Assembly (NCBI GenBank): GCA_014529385.2
Contig: CM043944.1
Location: forward strand, 83,380,884 to 83,444,883
Source of the DNA: Adiantum capillus-veneris
Lineage: Eukaryota; Streptophyta; Polypodiopsida; Polypodiales; Pteridaceae
Reading direction: 5' to 3'
Length of the DNA: 64,000 nt
Shown here in pieces: positions 45,601 through 55,826 of the stretch. The position numbers and the translations under genes were made by a program. Position 1 is the first letter of the stretch; each line of letters starts with the position of its first letter. The notes below the pieces were generated by a model. The model was not told where the DNA came from. It made no database searches and saw only the letters and a program-made list of their open reading frames with translations.

Positions 45601-48600
45601 TAGTCCTATCTCTACTCTGATAGAGTGGATGGTCTTGGCTAGAGGTCCAACACTTGTCCAACCTACTATCCTTTGTGCTATGGAGGTTTTAGCCCAAGGA
45701 GGTTTGAAGGTCCACCACCTATCCAAGCTAGATCTATTGAAATAAGCTATCTCTATTGTTTGAACGTCAATGTGTGAATGGAGTGTAGATACTATGTTTA
45801 CTACTATGGATGGTTTGAGGTAGAGCTCCACCACTTGTCCAACCTACTATCCATTGTGCTATGGAGGTTTAAGTCCAAGGTGGTTTCAAAGTCCACACTT
45901 GTCCAAGCTAGCTCTATTGAAAAAAGCTATCTCTATTGTTTGAAGGTCACTTTGTGAATGGACTGTAGATACTATGTTTACTACCATGGATGGTTTGGGG
46001 TAGAGGCCCACCACTTGTCCAACCTACTTTCCATTGTGTTCTAAAGGTTTTAGCCTAGGTTGGTTTAAAGATCCACCACCTATTCAAGCTAGATCTATTG
46101 AACAAAGCTATATCTATTGTTTCAAAGTAAGTGTGTGAATGGAGTGTAGCTAATTTTTTTACTACCATGGATGGTTTGGGGGAAAGCTCCACCACTTGTC
46201 CAACTTACTATCCATTGTGTTATGGAGGTTTTAGCCCAAGATTGTTTGAAGGTCCACCACTTGTCCAAACTAGCTCCTTTGAAAGAAGCTATCTCTATTG
46301 TTTCAAAGTCAATGTGTGAATGGAGTGTAGCTACTTTTTTTCCTACCATGGCTGGTTTGGGACAGAGGTCCACCACATGTCCAACCTACTATCTATTGTG
46401 TTATTGAGGTTTTAACCCAAGGTTGCTTGAAGGTCCACCGCCAGTCCAAGCTAGCTCTATTGAATAGTCCTATCTCTAGTTTGATCACGTGGATGGTTAG
46501 AGGTCCACCACTTGTCCAACCTACTAACCATTGTGTTATGGAGGTTTTAGCCCATGGTGATTTGAAGCCACATCACTTGTCCAAGCTAGCTCTATTGAAT
46601 AGTCCTATCTCTAGTATGATGACGTGGATGGTTTGGGGTAGAGGTCCGACACTTTTCCAACCTACTATCCATTGTGTTATTGAGGTTTTAGCCCAAGGTG
46701 GTTTGAAGGTCCACCACCTGTCCAAGCTAGATCTATTGAAAGAAGCTATCTCTATTGTTTGAAGGTCAATGTGTGAATGGAGTAGAGCTACTATGTTTAC
46801 TATCATTGATGGTTTGGAACAGAGGTCCACCACTTGTCCAACTTACTAACCATTGCGTTATGGAGGTTTTAGCCCAAGGTTGTTTGAAGATCCACCACCT
46901 ATTCAAGCTAGCTCTATTGAACGAATCTATTACTATTGTTTGAAGGTTAAAGTGTGAATGGAGTCTAGCTACTATGTTTACTACCATGAAGGGTTTGGGA
47001 CAAAAGTCCATCACTTGTCCAACCTACTAACCAGTGTGTTATGGAGGTTTTAGCCCAAGGTGGTTTGAAGGTCCACCACCTGTCCAAGCTAGCTCTTTTG
47101 AATAGTCCTATCTCTACTCTAATAGCGTGGATGGTTTGGGATAGAGGTCTAACACTTGTCCAACCTACTATCCATTGTGTTATTGAGGTTCTAGCCCAAA
47201 GTGGTTTGAAGGTCCACCACCTGTCCAAGCTAGCTCTATTGAAAGAAGCTATCTCTATTGTTTGAAGGTCAATGTGTGAATGGAGTGTAACTACCTTGTT
47301 TACTACCATGGATGGATTGGACAGAGGACCATCACTTGTCCAACCTAGTAGCCATTTTGTTATGGAGATTTTTACCCTATGTGGTTTAAAGGTCCACAAC
47401 CTGCCCAAGCTCACTCTATTGAATAGTCCTATCTCTACTGTGATAACGTGGATGGTTTCGGTTAGAGGTCCAACTCTTGTCTAACCTACAATCCATTGTG
47501 TTATGGAGGTTTTAGCCTAAGGCGGTTTGAAGGTCCACCACCTATACAAGATAGATCTATTGAAAGAAGCTATCTCTATTGTTTGAAGGTCAATGTGTGA
47601 ATGGAGTGTAGCTATTATGTTTACTACCATGGATGGTTTGGGGTAGATATCCACCACTTGTCCAACCTACTAACCATTGTGTTATGGAGGTTTTAGCCCA
47701 AGGTGGTTTGAAGGTCCACCACCTGTCCAAGCTAGCTCTATTGAATATTCCTACCTCTATTGTTTGAAGGTCAATGTGCGAATGGAGTGTATCTACTAAG
47801 ATTACTACCATGGATGGTTTGGGACCTAGGTCCACCACTTGTCCAACCTACTTTCCATTGCGTTCTAAAGGTTTTAGACCAGGTTGGTTTGAAGGTCCAC
47901 CACCTATCCAAGCTAGATCTATTGAACAAAGCTATCTCTTTTGTTTCAAAGTCAGTGTGTGAATGGAGTGTAGCTACTTTGTTTACTACCATGGACGGTT
48001 TGGGGCAAAAGTCCACCACTTGTCCAACCTACTATCCATTGTGTTATGGAGGTTTTAGCCTAAGATTGTTTGAATGTCCACCACTTGTCCAAGCTAGCTT
48101 CTTCGAAAGAAGCTATCTCTATTGTTTCAAAGTCAATGTGAGAATGGAGTGTAGCTCCTTCTTTTACTACTAGGGATGGTTTGGGATAGAGGTCCACCAC
48201 TTGTCCAACCTACTATCTATTGTGTTATGGAGGTTTTAGCCCAAGGTTGTTTGAAGATCCACAACCTATCCAAGCTATCTCCATTGAATAGTCCTATCTC
48301 TAGTCTAATCACGTGGATGGTTTGGGGTAGAGGTCCACCACTTGTCCAACCTACTAACCATTGTGTTATGGAGGTTTTAGCCCATGGTGGTTTGAAGGAC
48401 CATTGTGTTATGGAGTTTTTAGCCCATGGTGGTTTGAAGGTCCATCACCTGTCCAAGCTAGTTCTATTGAATAGTCCTATCTCTATTGTTTGAAGGTCAA
48501 AGTGTGAATGGAGTGTAGCTACTATGTTTAGTACCATGGACGGTTTGGGGTAGAGGTCCACCACTTGTCCAGCCTGCCATCCATTGTGTTATGGAGGTTT

Positions 48601-49378
48601 TAGCCCTAGGTGGTTTAAAGGTCCACTACCTGTCGAAGCTAGCTCTGTTAAAATTCCTACCTCTTTTGTTTGAAGGTCAATGTGCGAATGGAGTGTAGCT
48701 ACTAGGCTTACTACCATGGATGGTCTGCGGTAGAGGTCCACTATCTTTTCAACCTACTATCCATTGTGTTCTGGAGGTTTTAGCCTAGGTTGGTTTGAAG
48801 GTCCACCACCTGTCCAAGCTAGATCTATTGAACAAAGCTATCTCTATTGTTTCAAAGTCAATGTGTGAATAGAGTGTAGCTACTTTGTTTACTACCATGG
48901 ATGGTTTGGGGCAAAGGTCCACCACCTTTCCATCCTACTATCCATTGTTTTATGGAGGTTTTAGCCCAGGATTGTTTGAAGGTCCACCACGTGTTCAAGC
49001 TAGCTCCATTGAAAGAAGTTATCTTTATTGTTTCAAAGTCACTGTGTGAATGGAGTGTAGCTACTTTGTTTACTACCATGGATGGTTTGGGGTAGAGTTC
49101 CATCACTTATCCAACCTACTATCCATTGTGTCATGGAGGCTTTAGCACAAGGTGGTTCCAAGCTAGCTCTATTGAAAGAAGCTATGTCTATTATTTGAAG
49201 GTCAATGTGTGAATGGAGTGTAACTACTATGTTTATTACCATGGATAGTATGGGGTAGAGGTCCACCACTTGTCCAACCTACTATCCATTATGTTATGGA
49301 GGTTTTAGCCCAAGGTGGTGTGAAGGTGGACCACTTGTTCAAGCTATCTCTATTATTTCAAGGTCAATGTGTGAATTG
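42610..49378. repeat. satellite S1: 181-bp and 141-bp monomers, about 40 copies
   Basis: Long monomers of ~181 bp (for example starting at GTGTGAATGG 42719, 42900, 43081) each carry two cores about 63 and 118 bp apart: TCCACCACTTGTCCAACCT and TCCACCACCTGTCCAAGCT. A short type of ~141 bp lacks the GTGTGAATGGAGTGTAGC segment and instead has GAATAGTCCTATCTCTA. It is interspersed from ~44.7 to 48.5 kb (for example 44748-44886, 45247-45388, 45568-45709). Monomers differ by many substitutions, so the array is old. Open frames in it, such as 230 codons at 45142-45834 (-), repeat SLDRWWTFKPPWAKT and arise from near-multiple-of-three spacing, not from a gene. Confidence 0.93.
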
Positions 49379-51850
49379 TTGGTGTCTCCTAGATCCACCA
49401 CTTGGCCATTCTAACCATGTCTTTAAGTTAGGTGCATTCAACACTTGGCCATCATAACACTTATAATTTTACAGAATGTTTGTGGGATGAGTAGATCCTA
49501 GATCCACCACTTGACCATTTAAACTAAGAATTGGGAAGTAGGTGCATCAAAGATCCACCATTTACCCATTATAACGAAGGCTTGAATTGTGGATCCAATT
49601 ATTGGTGTCTCCTAGATCCACCACTTGGCCATTCTAACCATGTCTTAAAGTTACGTGCATTCAACACTTGGCCATCATAATACTTGTAATTTTATACAAC
49701 GTTTGGGGAATGAGTAGACCTTAGATCCACCACTTGGCCATTTGCATCAAAGATCCACCACTTGGCCATTATAACAAAGGCTTGAATTGTGGATCCAATT
49801 GTTGGTGTCTCCTAGATCCACCACTTGGCCATTCTAACCATGTCTTAAAGTTAGGTGCATTCAACACTTGGCCATCATAAAACTTGTAATTTTACACAAT
49901 GTTTGTGGGATGAGTAGATCTTAGATTCATCACTCGGCCATTTAGACTAAGAATTGGGAAGTAGGTGCATCAAAGATCCACCACTTGGCCATTATAACAA
50001 AGGCTTGGAATGTGGATCCAATTGTTGGTGTCTCCTAGATCCACCACTGGGCCATTCTAACCATGTCTTAAAGCTAGGTGCATTCAACACTTTACCATCA
50101 TAACACTTGTAATTTTACACAATGTTTATGGGATGAGTAGATCCTAGATCCACCACTTGGCCATTTAGACTAAGAATTGGGAAGTAGGTACATCAAAGAT
50201 CCACCACCTGGCCATTATAACGAAGGCTTGAAATGTGGATCCAATTGCTAATATCTCCTAGATCCTCCACTTGGCCATTCGAACCATACCTTGAAGTTAG
50301 GTGCATTTAACACTTGGCCATCATAACACTTGTAATTTTACACAATGTTTGTGGGATGAGTATATCCTAGATCCACCACTTAGCCATTTAGACTAAGAAT
50401 TGGGAAGTAGGTGCATCAAAGATCCACCACTTGCCCGTTATAACAAAGGCTTGAATTGTGGATCCAATTGTTGGTGTCTCCTAGATCCACCACTTAGCCA
50501 TTCTAACCATGTCTTAAAGTTACGTGCATTCAACACTTGGCCATCATAAAACTTGTAATTTTACACAATATTTGTGGGATGAGTAGATCCTAGATCCACC
50601 ACTTGGCCATTTAGACTAAGAATTGGGAAGTAGGTGCATCAAAGATCTACCACTTGCCCATTATAGCGAAGACTTGAAATATGGATTCAATTGCTGGTGT
50701 CTCCTAGATCCACCACTTGGCCATTCTAACCATGCCTTAAAGTTAGGTGCATTCAACACTTGGATATCATAACACTTGTAATTTTACAAAATGTTTGTGG
50801 GACGAGTAGATCCTAGATCCACCACGTGGCCATTTAGACTAAGAATTGGGAAGTAGGTGCATCAAAGATCCACCACTTGGCCATTATAACAAAGGCTTGG
50901 AATGTGGATCCAATTGTTGGTGTCTCCTAGATCCACCACTTGGCCATTCTAACCATGTCTTAAAGCTATGTGCATTCAACACTTGACCATCATAACACTT
51001 GTAATTTTACACAATGTTTGTGGGATGAGTAGATCCTAGATCCACCACTTGGCCATTTAGACTAAGAATTGGGAAGTAGATGCATCAAAGATCCACCACT
51101 TGGCAATTATAACAAAAGCTTCAAATGTGGATCCAATTTTGTTTGTGTCTCCTAGATTCACCACTTGGCCATTCTAACCATGGCTTAAAGTTAGTTGCAT
51201 TCAACACTTGGCCATCATAACACTTATAATTTTACACAATGTTTGTGGGATGAGTATATCCTAGATCTACCACTTGGCCATTTAGACTAAAAATTGGGAA
51301 GTAGGTTAATTAAAGATCCACCACTTGGCCATTATAACAAAGGCTTGAATTGTGGATCCAATTGTTGGTGTCTCCTAGATCCAGCATTTGGCCATTCTAA
51401 CCATGTCTTAAAGTTAGATGCATTCAACACTTGGCCATCATAACACTTGTAATTTTACACAATATTTGTGGGATGAGTAGATCCTAGATCCACGACTTGG
51501 CCATTTAGACTAAGAATTGGGAAGTAGGTGCATCAAAGAACCACCACTTGGCTATTATAACGAAGGCTTGAAATGTGGATCCAATTGCTGGTGTCTCCTA
51601 GATCCACCACTTGGCCATTATAACAAAGGCTTGAATTGTGGATCCAATTGTTGGTGTCTCCTAGATCCACCACTCGGCCATTCTAGCCATGTCTTAAAGT
51701 TAGGTGCATTCAACACTTGGCCATCATAACACTTGTAATTTACACAATGTTTGAGGGATGAACAGATCCTAGATCCACCACCTTGGCCATTATAACAAAG
51801 GCTTGAATTGTGGATCCAATTGTTAGTGTCTCATAGATTCACCACCTCAT
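49379..51850. repeat. satellite S2: ~223-bp monomers, about 11 copies
   Basis: GTGTCTCCTAGATCC-type starts fall at about 49382, 49608, 49805, 50026, 50251, 50475, 50697, 50922, 51147, 51368 and 51591, with truncated units after that. Each monomer holds four cores ~50-66 bp apart (TAGATCCACCACTTGGCCAT, CAACACTTGGCCATCATAAC, TAGATCCACCACTTGGCCAT, AAGATCCACCACTTGGCCAT). It is therefore itself a tetramer of a ~56-bp unit. Units are much more alike than those of S1, so the array is younger or better homogenised. Confidence 0.93.
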
Positions 51851-52150
51851 TTTAAACAAAGTATGTAGCCAATTCCTGAAGGTGGGTGCATCCAAAGATC
51901 CACCACTTGAAAGTTTTGACCTCGGTCCAAAAAGCAAAGCAATCATGTTAAAAATCATTGCCGCCCCTTGACCCCGCTTGGGGCACTGTCCCAAACCTAA
52001 AAGAATGCTCACAAGATTTTATCCTGGCTTTAGTTGTGTTTCAAAAGTTAGAGCAATTTGGGTGAACTGCACTTAAAACAACACTCCAAACAGTCTCAAA
52101 ATTAGGACACAAGAATTTTTATTTGTACGGTATGCCAATTTTGAAGAACA
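51851..52150. other. spacer between satellites S2 and S3
   Basis: Non-repetitive sequence with one isolated core (~51897). No gene is seen. Confidence 0.5.
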
Positions 52151-53205
52151 GAGAGCTAAAAGGTCCACCATTTGTCCAAGCTAAACTCAATTGAAGCATA
52201 GAGAACCACATTGTAAACTAAGCATGGAGAAATGGTGAAAGGTCCACCACTTGTCCAACCTAATTCCCATCATAGCATAGAGAGATGCAAGGTCCATATT
52301 CTAAGTTGCATATGCAAATTTAATATTGGACATTGAGAAGCAAGGCCCTACAATAGTTTACCTTGGACATTGGTCATTAAAACTAGGTCCACTTCTTGTC
52401 CAACCTTTACTCTCATTTAGAATGGGACTTTTGGTTTCAAGATCCATCACTTGTCTAACCTTACTTGCAAGCAAGAGATATTTGGACATTGGGAACCAAG
52501 ATCCTACACCACCTTGGAAACTGGCCATTAAAACGAGGTCCACCACTTGTCAACCTTTACTCTTATATATAAAAGGGACTTCTGGTTTCAAGCTCGACCA
52601 CTTGTCCAACCTTACTTCCATTAAAAGAAGCAAGGGCTACTTGGACATTGAGAACCAAGGCCCTACAATAGTTCACCTTGTACATTAACTAGGTCCACCA
52701 CTTGTCCAACCTTTACTCTCATATAGAAAGGGACTTTTGGTTTTCGAATCCATCACTTGTCCAACCATACTTCCATTGAAAGAAGCAAGAGATACTTGCA
52801 CATTGGGAACCAAGATCCTACAATACCACCTTGGACACTGGACATTAAACTTGTTCCATCACTTGTCCAAGCTTTACTCTCATATAGAAAAAGGGACTTT
52901 TGGTTTCAAGCTCCACCACTTGTCCAACCTTACTTCCATTGACAGAACCAAGGGATATTTGGACATTGGGAAGCAAGTTCCTACAATAGCACCTTGAACA
53001 ATAGCCATTAGAACTAGGTCCACCATTTCTCCAAGCTTTACCTCATATAGAAAGGGGCTTTTGGTTTCAAGATCCCGCCTTGTCCAACCTTACTTCCATT
53101 TGAAGAAGCAAGAGATACTTGGACATTGACAAGCAAGTTCCTAAAATAGTATCTTGGACTTGGCCATTACAACTAGGTCCACCACTTGTCCAAGCTATGA
53201 TCTAA
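52151..53205. repeat. satellite S3: ~158-bp monomers, about 6-7 copies
   Basis: AGGTCCACCACTTGTCCAA-type starts fall near 52387, 52538, 52690, 52851, 53015 and 53175. A second core (CTCCACCACTTGTCCAACC or a variant) lies ~57 bp after the first, and the remaining ~104 bp contain GGACATTGGGAACCAAG and GGCCATTAAAACTAG. The sequence outside the core differs from S1 and S2. Confidence 0.88.
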
Positions 53206-53301
53206 TATAGAAATGTTTATAGATTTATAGTAATCACAACCCTTGTGTAATGTGTAATGTAACTTATACATTTTTTTTTCAAAGAGAATTTATCTATAAA
53301 T

Positions 53302-53511
53302 ATGAACTTAACAAGGTGTTTCTTTTCAACTTATAGGATGGACTTTGAATCTGGGGAGAAAGTGCATATGGTACTTGATAATGAAATTGTTGGTATTGGT
53401 TGTGTGTGTAGAACAGATCCTAATTCCACTTATGGCGGTACAAAGATAGGGCAAGGAAATGTATCTATACTAGTGGAGGAATGTTTGAAGGATGTGGTCC
53501 TCCCTTTTTGA
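53302..53511 (+). CDS. short conserved exon, resembling the C-terminal domain of En/Spm TNP1-type proteins
   Basis: The recognisable part begins MDFESGEKVHMVLDNEIVGI after CTTATAG (a possible splice acceptor at ~53336). It continues CRTDPNSTYGGTKIGQGNVS and VEECLKDVVLPF before a stop. The next codons in a shifted frame (KKKETKPLSTRALVWGA) still look coding. The pattern of vAlG.vcsTDP...GG..lG...V.V.....d..LP recalls the conserved C-terminal domain of plant transposase TNP1-like proteins. It lies between S3 and the CACTA terminus at 54606, so it could be a broken transposon gene. The assignment is tentative. Confidence 0.4.
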   Translation: MNLTRCFFSTYRMDFESGEKVHMVLDNEIVGIGCVCRTDPNSTYGGTKIGQGNVSILVEECLKDVVLPF

Positions 53512-53519
53512 AGGTAAGA

Positions 53520-54605
53520 AGAAGGAAACCAAACCTTTGTCGACAAGAGCATTAGTGTGGGGTGCATGTAGACAACAGGGCATACATTATGCATACAGAA
53601 ACCAAGAGCAATTTGAACCTTTATAGTCCAAGAGGAAATAGTCTTTTGTAGCTCTAAAGAAGGAGAAAAATAGGGCAAATCTTATTTGAAGGGTTTTACA
53701 CACAACATGAACAAACAACCAAACCAATTTGGCATACCAAAGTTAATTTGGGTTTCCAAGAAGCTACTATAGGCACAAGAGAGTAAACGATGTATCTAAG
53801 CTCCTAACCAAGCTCACCCAAAAATCATGGTGACATCATCTTAAAAACCAAATCAAGCCTCGCCACAAACACCAAACACTTTTGCCAAATGACTTCAGCC
53901 TAGCAAAGCCATTACCCAAACTAGGAAGGTGTGGGTACCAAAATAGCTTCTTGCCATACAACCTACTCATTGCTTAAAGTGGATACTCAAACAACGATCG
54001 ACAACAATAAATCTCAACCATCCAAGAGAACAACAAAAAGGAAAAGGATCTAAAGCAAGATTGGTAACCAAAAGGGAATGCAAAGAACACAATATCTATC
54101 CAATCAACACAAAAAAATCACAAAACTGAATAAAAACAGACATTAAAGATGGCCATTCAACACAATCTGAGATTTCTAGTTAGATTCAAGTACAATGATC
54201 CACCAACAACCAAAAAAGGTGGGGGAGAGTTCACAAGCCTTGATAGCCAAAGCCCTTGGACCGAATCTCTCCAAGACCTCTTCTTGCACACCATGATTCT
54301 TTGTATTGCATTAATTGTGAATGCATGTAGGGCCACATTTCACAACCATGAACATGCACATCTTTAATACCCATGCACATACAAGTACTGGACAACATTC
54401 CTATCACAAGGTGTGTAACAAAAAGGTGTGGAGGGGGTACTGCATTGTTGTGCATTGTTGCATTGCAAACAGAACATCTAAGAGCTTCAAAACATAGTCT
54501 ACACATAAGTAATTGGGCACTATTTTTGACGCTAGTTTCCAAAAATATTTTTGCATTTGATTGTCACATGAGAGAGGGGAGACAATGGCAAAGGTAAACC
54601 CCTAG
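53520..54605. other. no recognisable gene
   Basis: The sequence is AT-rich with short open frames on both strands (for example 54149-54367 +, 54231-54542 -). Neither shows a domain that I recognise. Confidence 0.35.
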
Positions 54606-54671
54606 CACTGCAAGAGGTACTTAATATTACTGACGCTCGCAGTGCGACGCTCAAATGTGAAAACCCACGGA

Positions 54672-54735
54672 GTTGCTATAGGCGTCGCTATGCACGTCGC
54701 TAAGCGCTAAGTAACTTAGCGACGCCTATAGCAAC
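54672..54735. repeat. 19-bp perfect inverted repeat (subterminal hairpin)
   Basis: GTTGCTATAGGCGTCGCTA at 54672-54690 pairs perfectly with 54717-54735 across a 26-nt loop rich in GTCGCTAAGCGC. It is probably a subterminal transposase-binding cluster of the CACTA element. Confidence 0.9.
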
Positions 54736-54770
54736 ACCATCAGGGGTAAAAAAATAACCAAGAGCGTCCA

Positions 54771-54797
54771 AAAACTCAGATCTCAGATCTGAGTTTT
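54771..54797. repeat. 27-bp perfect palindrome
   Basis: AAAACTCAGATCT, a central C, then AGATCTGAGTTTT. It lies ~165 bp inside the CACTA terminus. Confidence 0.93.
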
Positions 54798-54832
54798 CGG
54801 CACGCCCTCAAGCACGCAAAGGTAAAGCACGC

Positions 54833-54966
54833 TCTCCCTCTCTCTCTCTTTCTTCTCCACACACACACACACACTCACACACACATACACACGAGGAGAT
54901 GAAGGAGAGCCAGGTATGCTCCTTCCCTCTCCTCACTCTCATGTTCCCTTCCCCTCTTTCTCTCTC

Positions 54967-55005
<39 letters not shown>

Positions 55006-55012
55006 TTGTGTT

Positions 55013-55067
<55 letters not shown>

Positions 55068-55134
55068 ACATGCATAAACAAAAAACGCACACACACATGC
55101 ATAAACAAAGAATGCACACACACATTGAGAGAGG

Positions 55135-55191
<57 letters not shown>

Positions 55192-55193
55192 AA

Positions 55194-55246
<53 letters not shown>

Positions 55247-55261
55247 AGAAGAAGAAGAAGA
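54833..55261. repeat. compound CT/CA/GA/GAA microsatellite cluster
   Basis: (CT)n at 54833-54850 and 54957-54984, (CA)n at 54858-54889 and 54983-55004, (GA)n at 55015-55065, 55129-55188 and 55197-55243, and GAA repeats to 55261. The 123-codon and 105-codon frames here are repeat artefacts. Confidence 0.95.
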
Positions 55262-55420
55262 GAGTCTTAACGTCGTAGGAAACTATCCCAAGAGACCTTA
55301 AAGATCTAGTCGATGAGGAGTTGAACTCAAGACCTGTTATTCATGAGGGAAATGGCATAACCAATCTATCACACTTGGGTGATAGAAAAGTTATACCATT
55401 TTTCTCCTTTTATTGGCGTG
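55262..55420 (-). repeat. tRNA-like SINE unit, copy 1
   Basis: On the minus strand GATAGATTGGTT (A-box-like, near 55374-55359) is followed ~35 bp later by GGTCTTGAGTTCAACTCCTC (B-box-like, 55334-55315). Between them is CCCTCATGAATAAC, like an anticodon arm with CAT, so the head resembles tRNA-Met. The body follows (CTTTAAGGTCTCTTGGGATAG, GTTTCCTACGACGTTAAGAC) and then a TTC/TC tail that merges with the GA microsatellite. A divergent tRNA-derived SINE is the best reading. Confidence 0.55.
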
Positions 55421-55502
55421 CACACACACCCACACACACACACCCGAAAAGAAGAGATTTTAATTTAACGTCGTAGGAAACTAATTCAAGAGACCTTAAA
55501 GA

Positions 55503-55779
55503 TGTTGAAGATGATGAAACAGGAAATAGAAGGAAGACAGCAACTCAGAGTAGGAAGAAGATGGAGAAGGAGAAGACACAGAGCTTGTGTACGAGATCTC
55601 TGTAGTCTATCTCTCTGTATTAGAATAATAGTGTATACAAACTCAGAGCTACAAAGCTTATATGAAACCCTAAGAGATAAGGTGTCCTTTCACACCGGAT
55701 GTCTAGGGGGGAAAACCTAGTGGGAGAAAAGTGCCCCTGGTGAAGCGCGTATACACACTAACACTACTACATGTCTACA
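55503..55779 (-). repeat. element E 3' LTR
   Basis: 277 bp, TG..CA ends (TGTAGACATG start on the minus strand). A short frame in it is repeated at 60477-60779 and is not a gene. Confidence 0.96.
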
Positions 55780-55826
55780 AATCCCCCCTGTAGTGATAGT
55801 GTGAATCCGTACAAGGTAGCAGATCA

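Noticed and set aside
51951-52010. GC-rich CCGCCCCTTGACCCCGC segment between S2 and S3 as possible rRNA or organelle insertion
   Set aside because: I could not extend the resemblance beyond a few bases.
42610-53205. CRISPR-like array of short repeats with spacers
   Set aside because: Regular core with unequal spacing could look like one, but the spacers are themselves repeated between monomers and the context is a plant nuclear genome; these are satellites.
55315-55380. Functional tRNA-Met gene
   Set aside because: The A-box, anticodon and B-box order is present but the arms do not pair well and the unit is repeated with a SINE-like body; a pseudo-tRNA head is the better reading.
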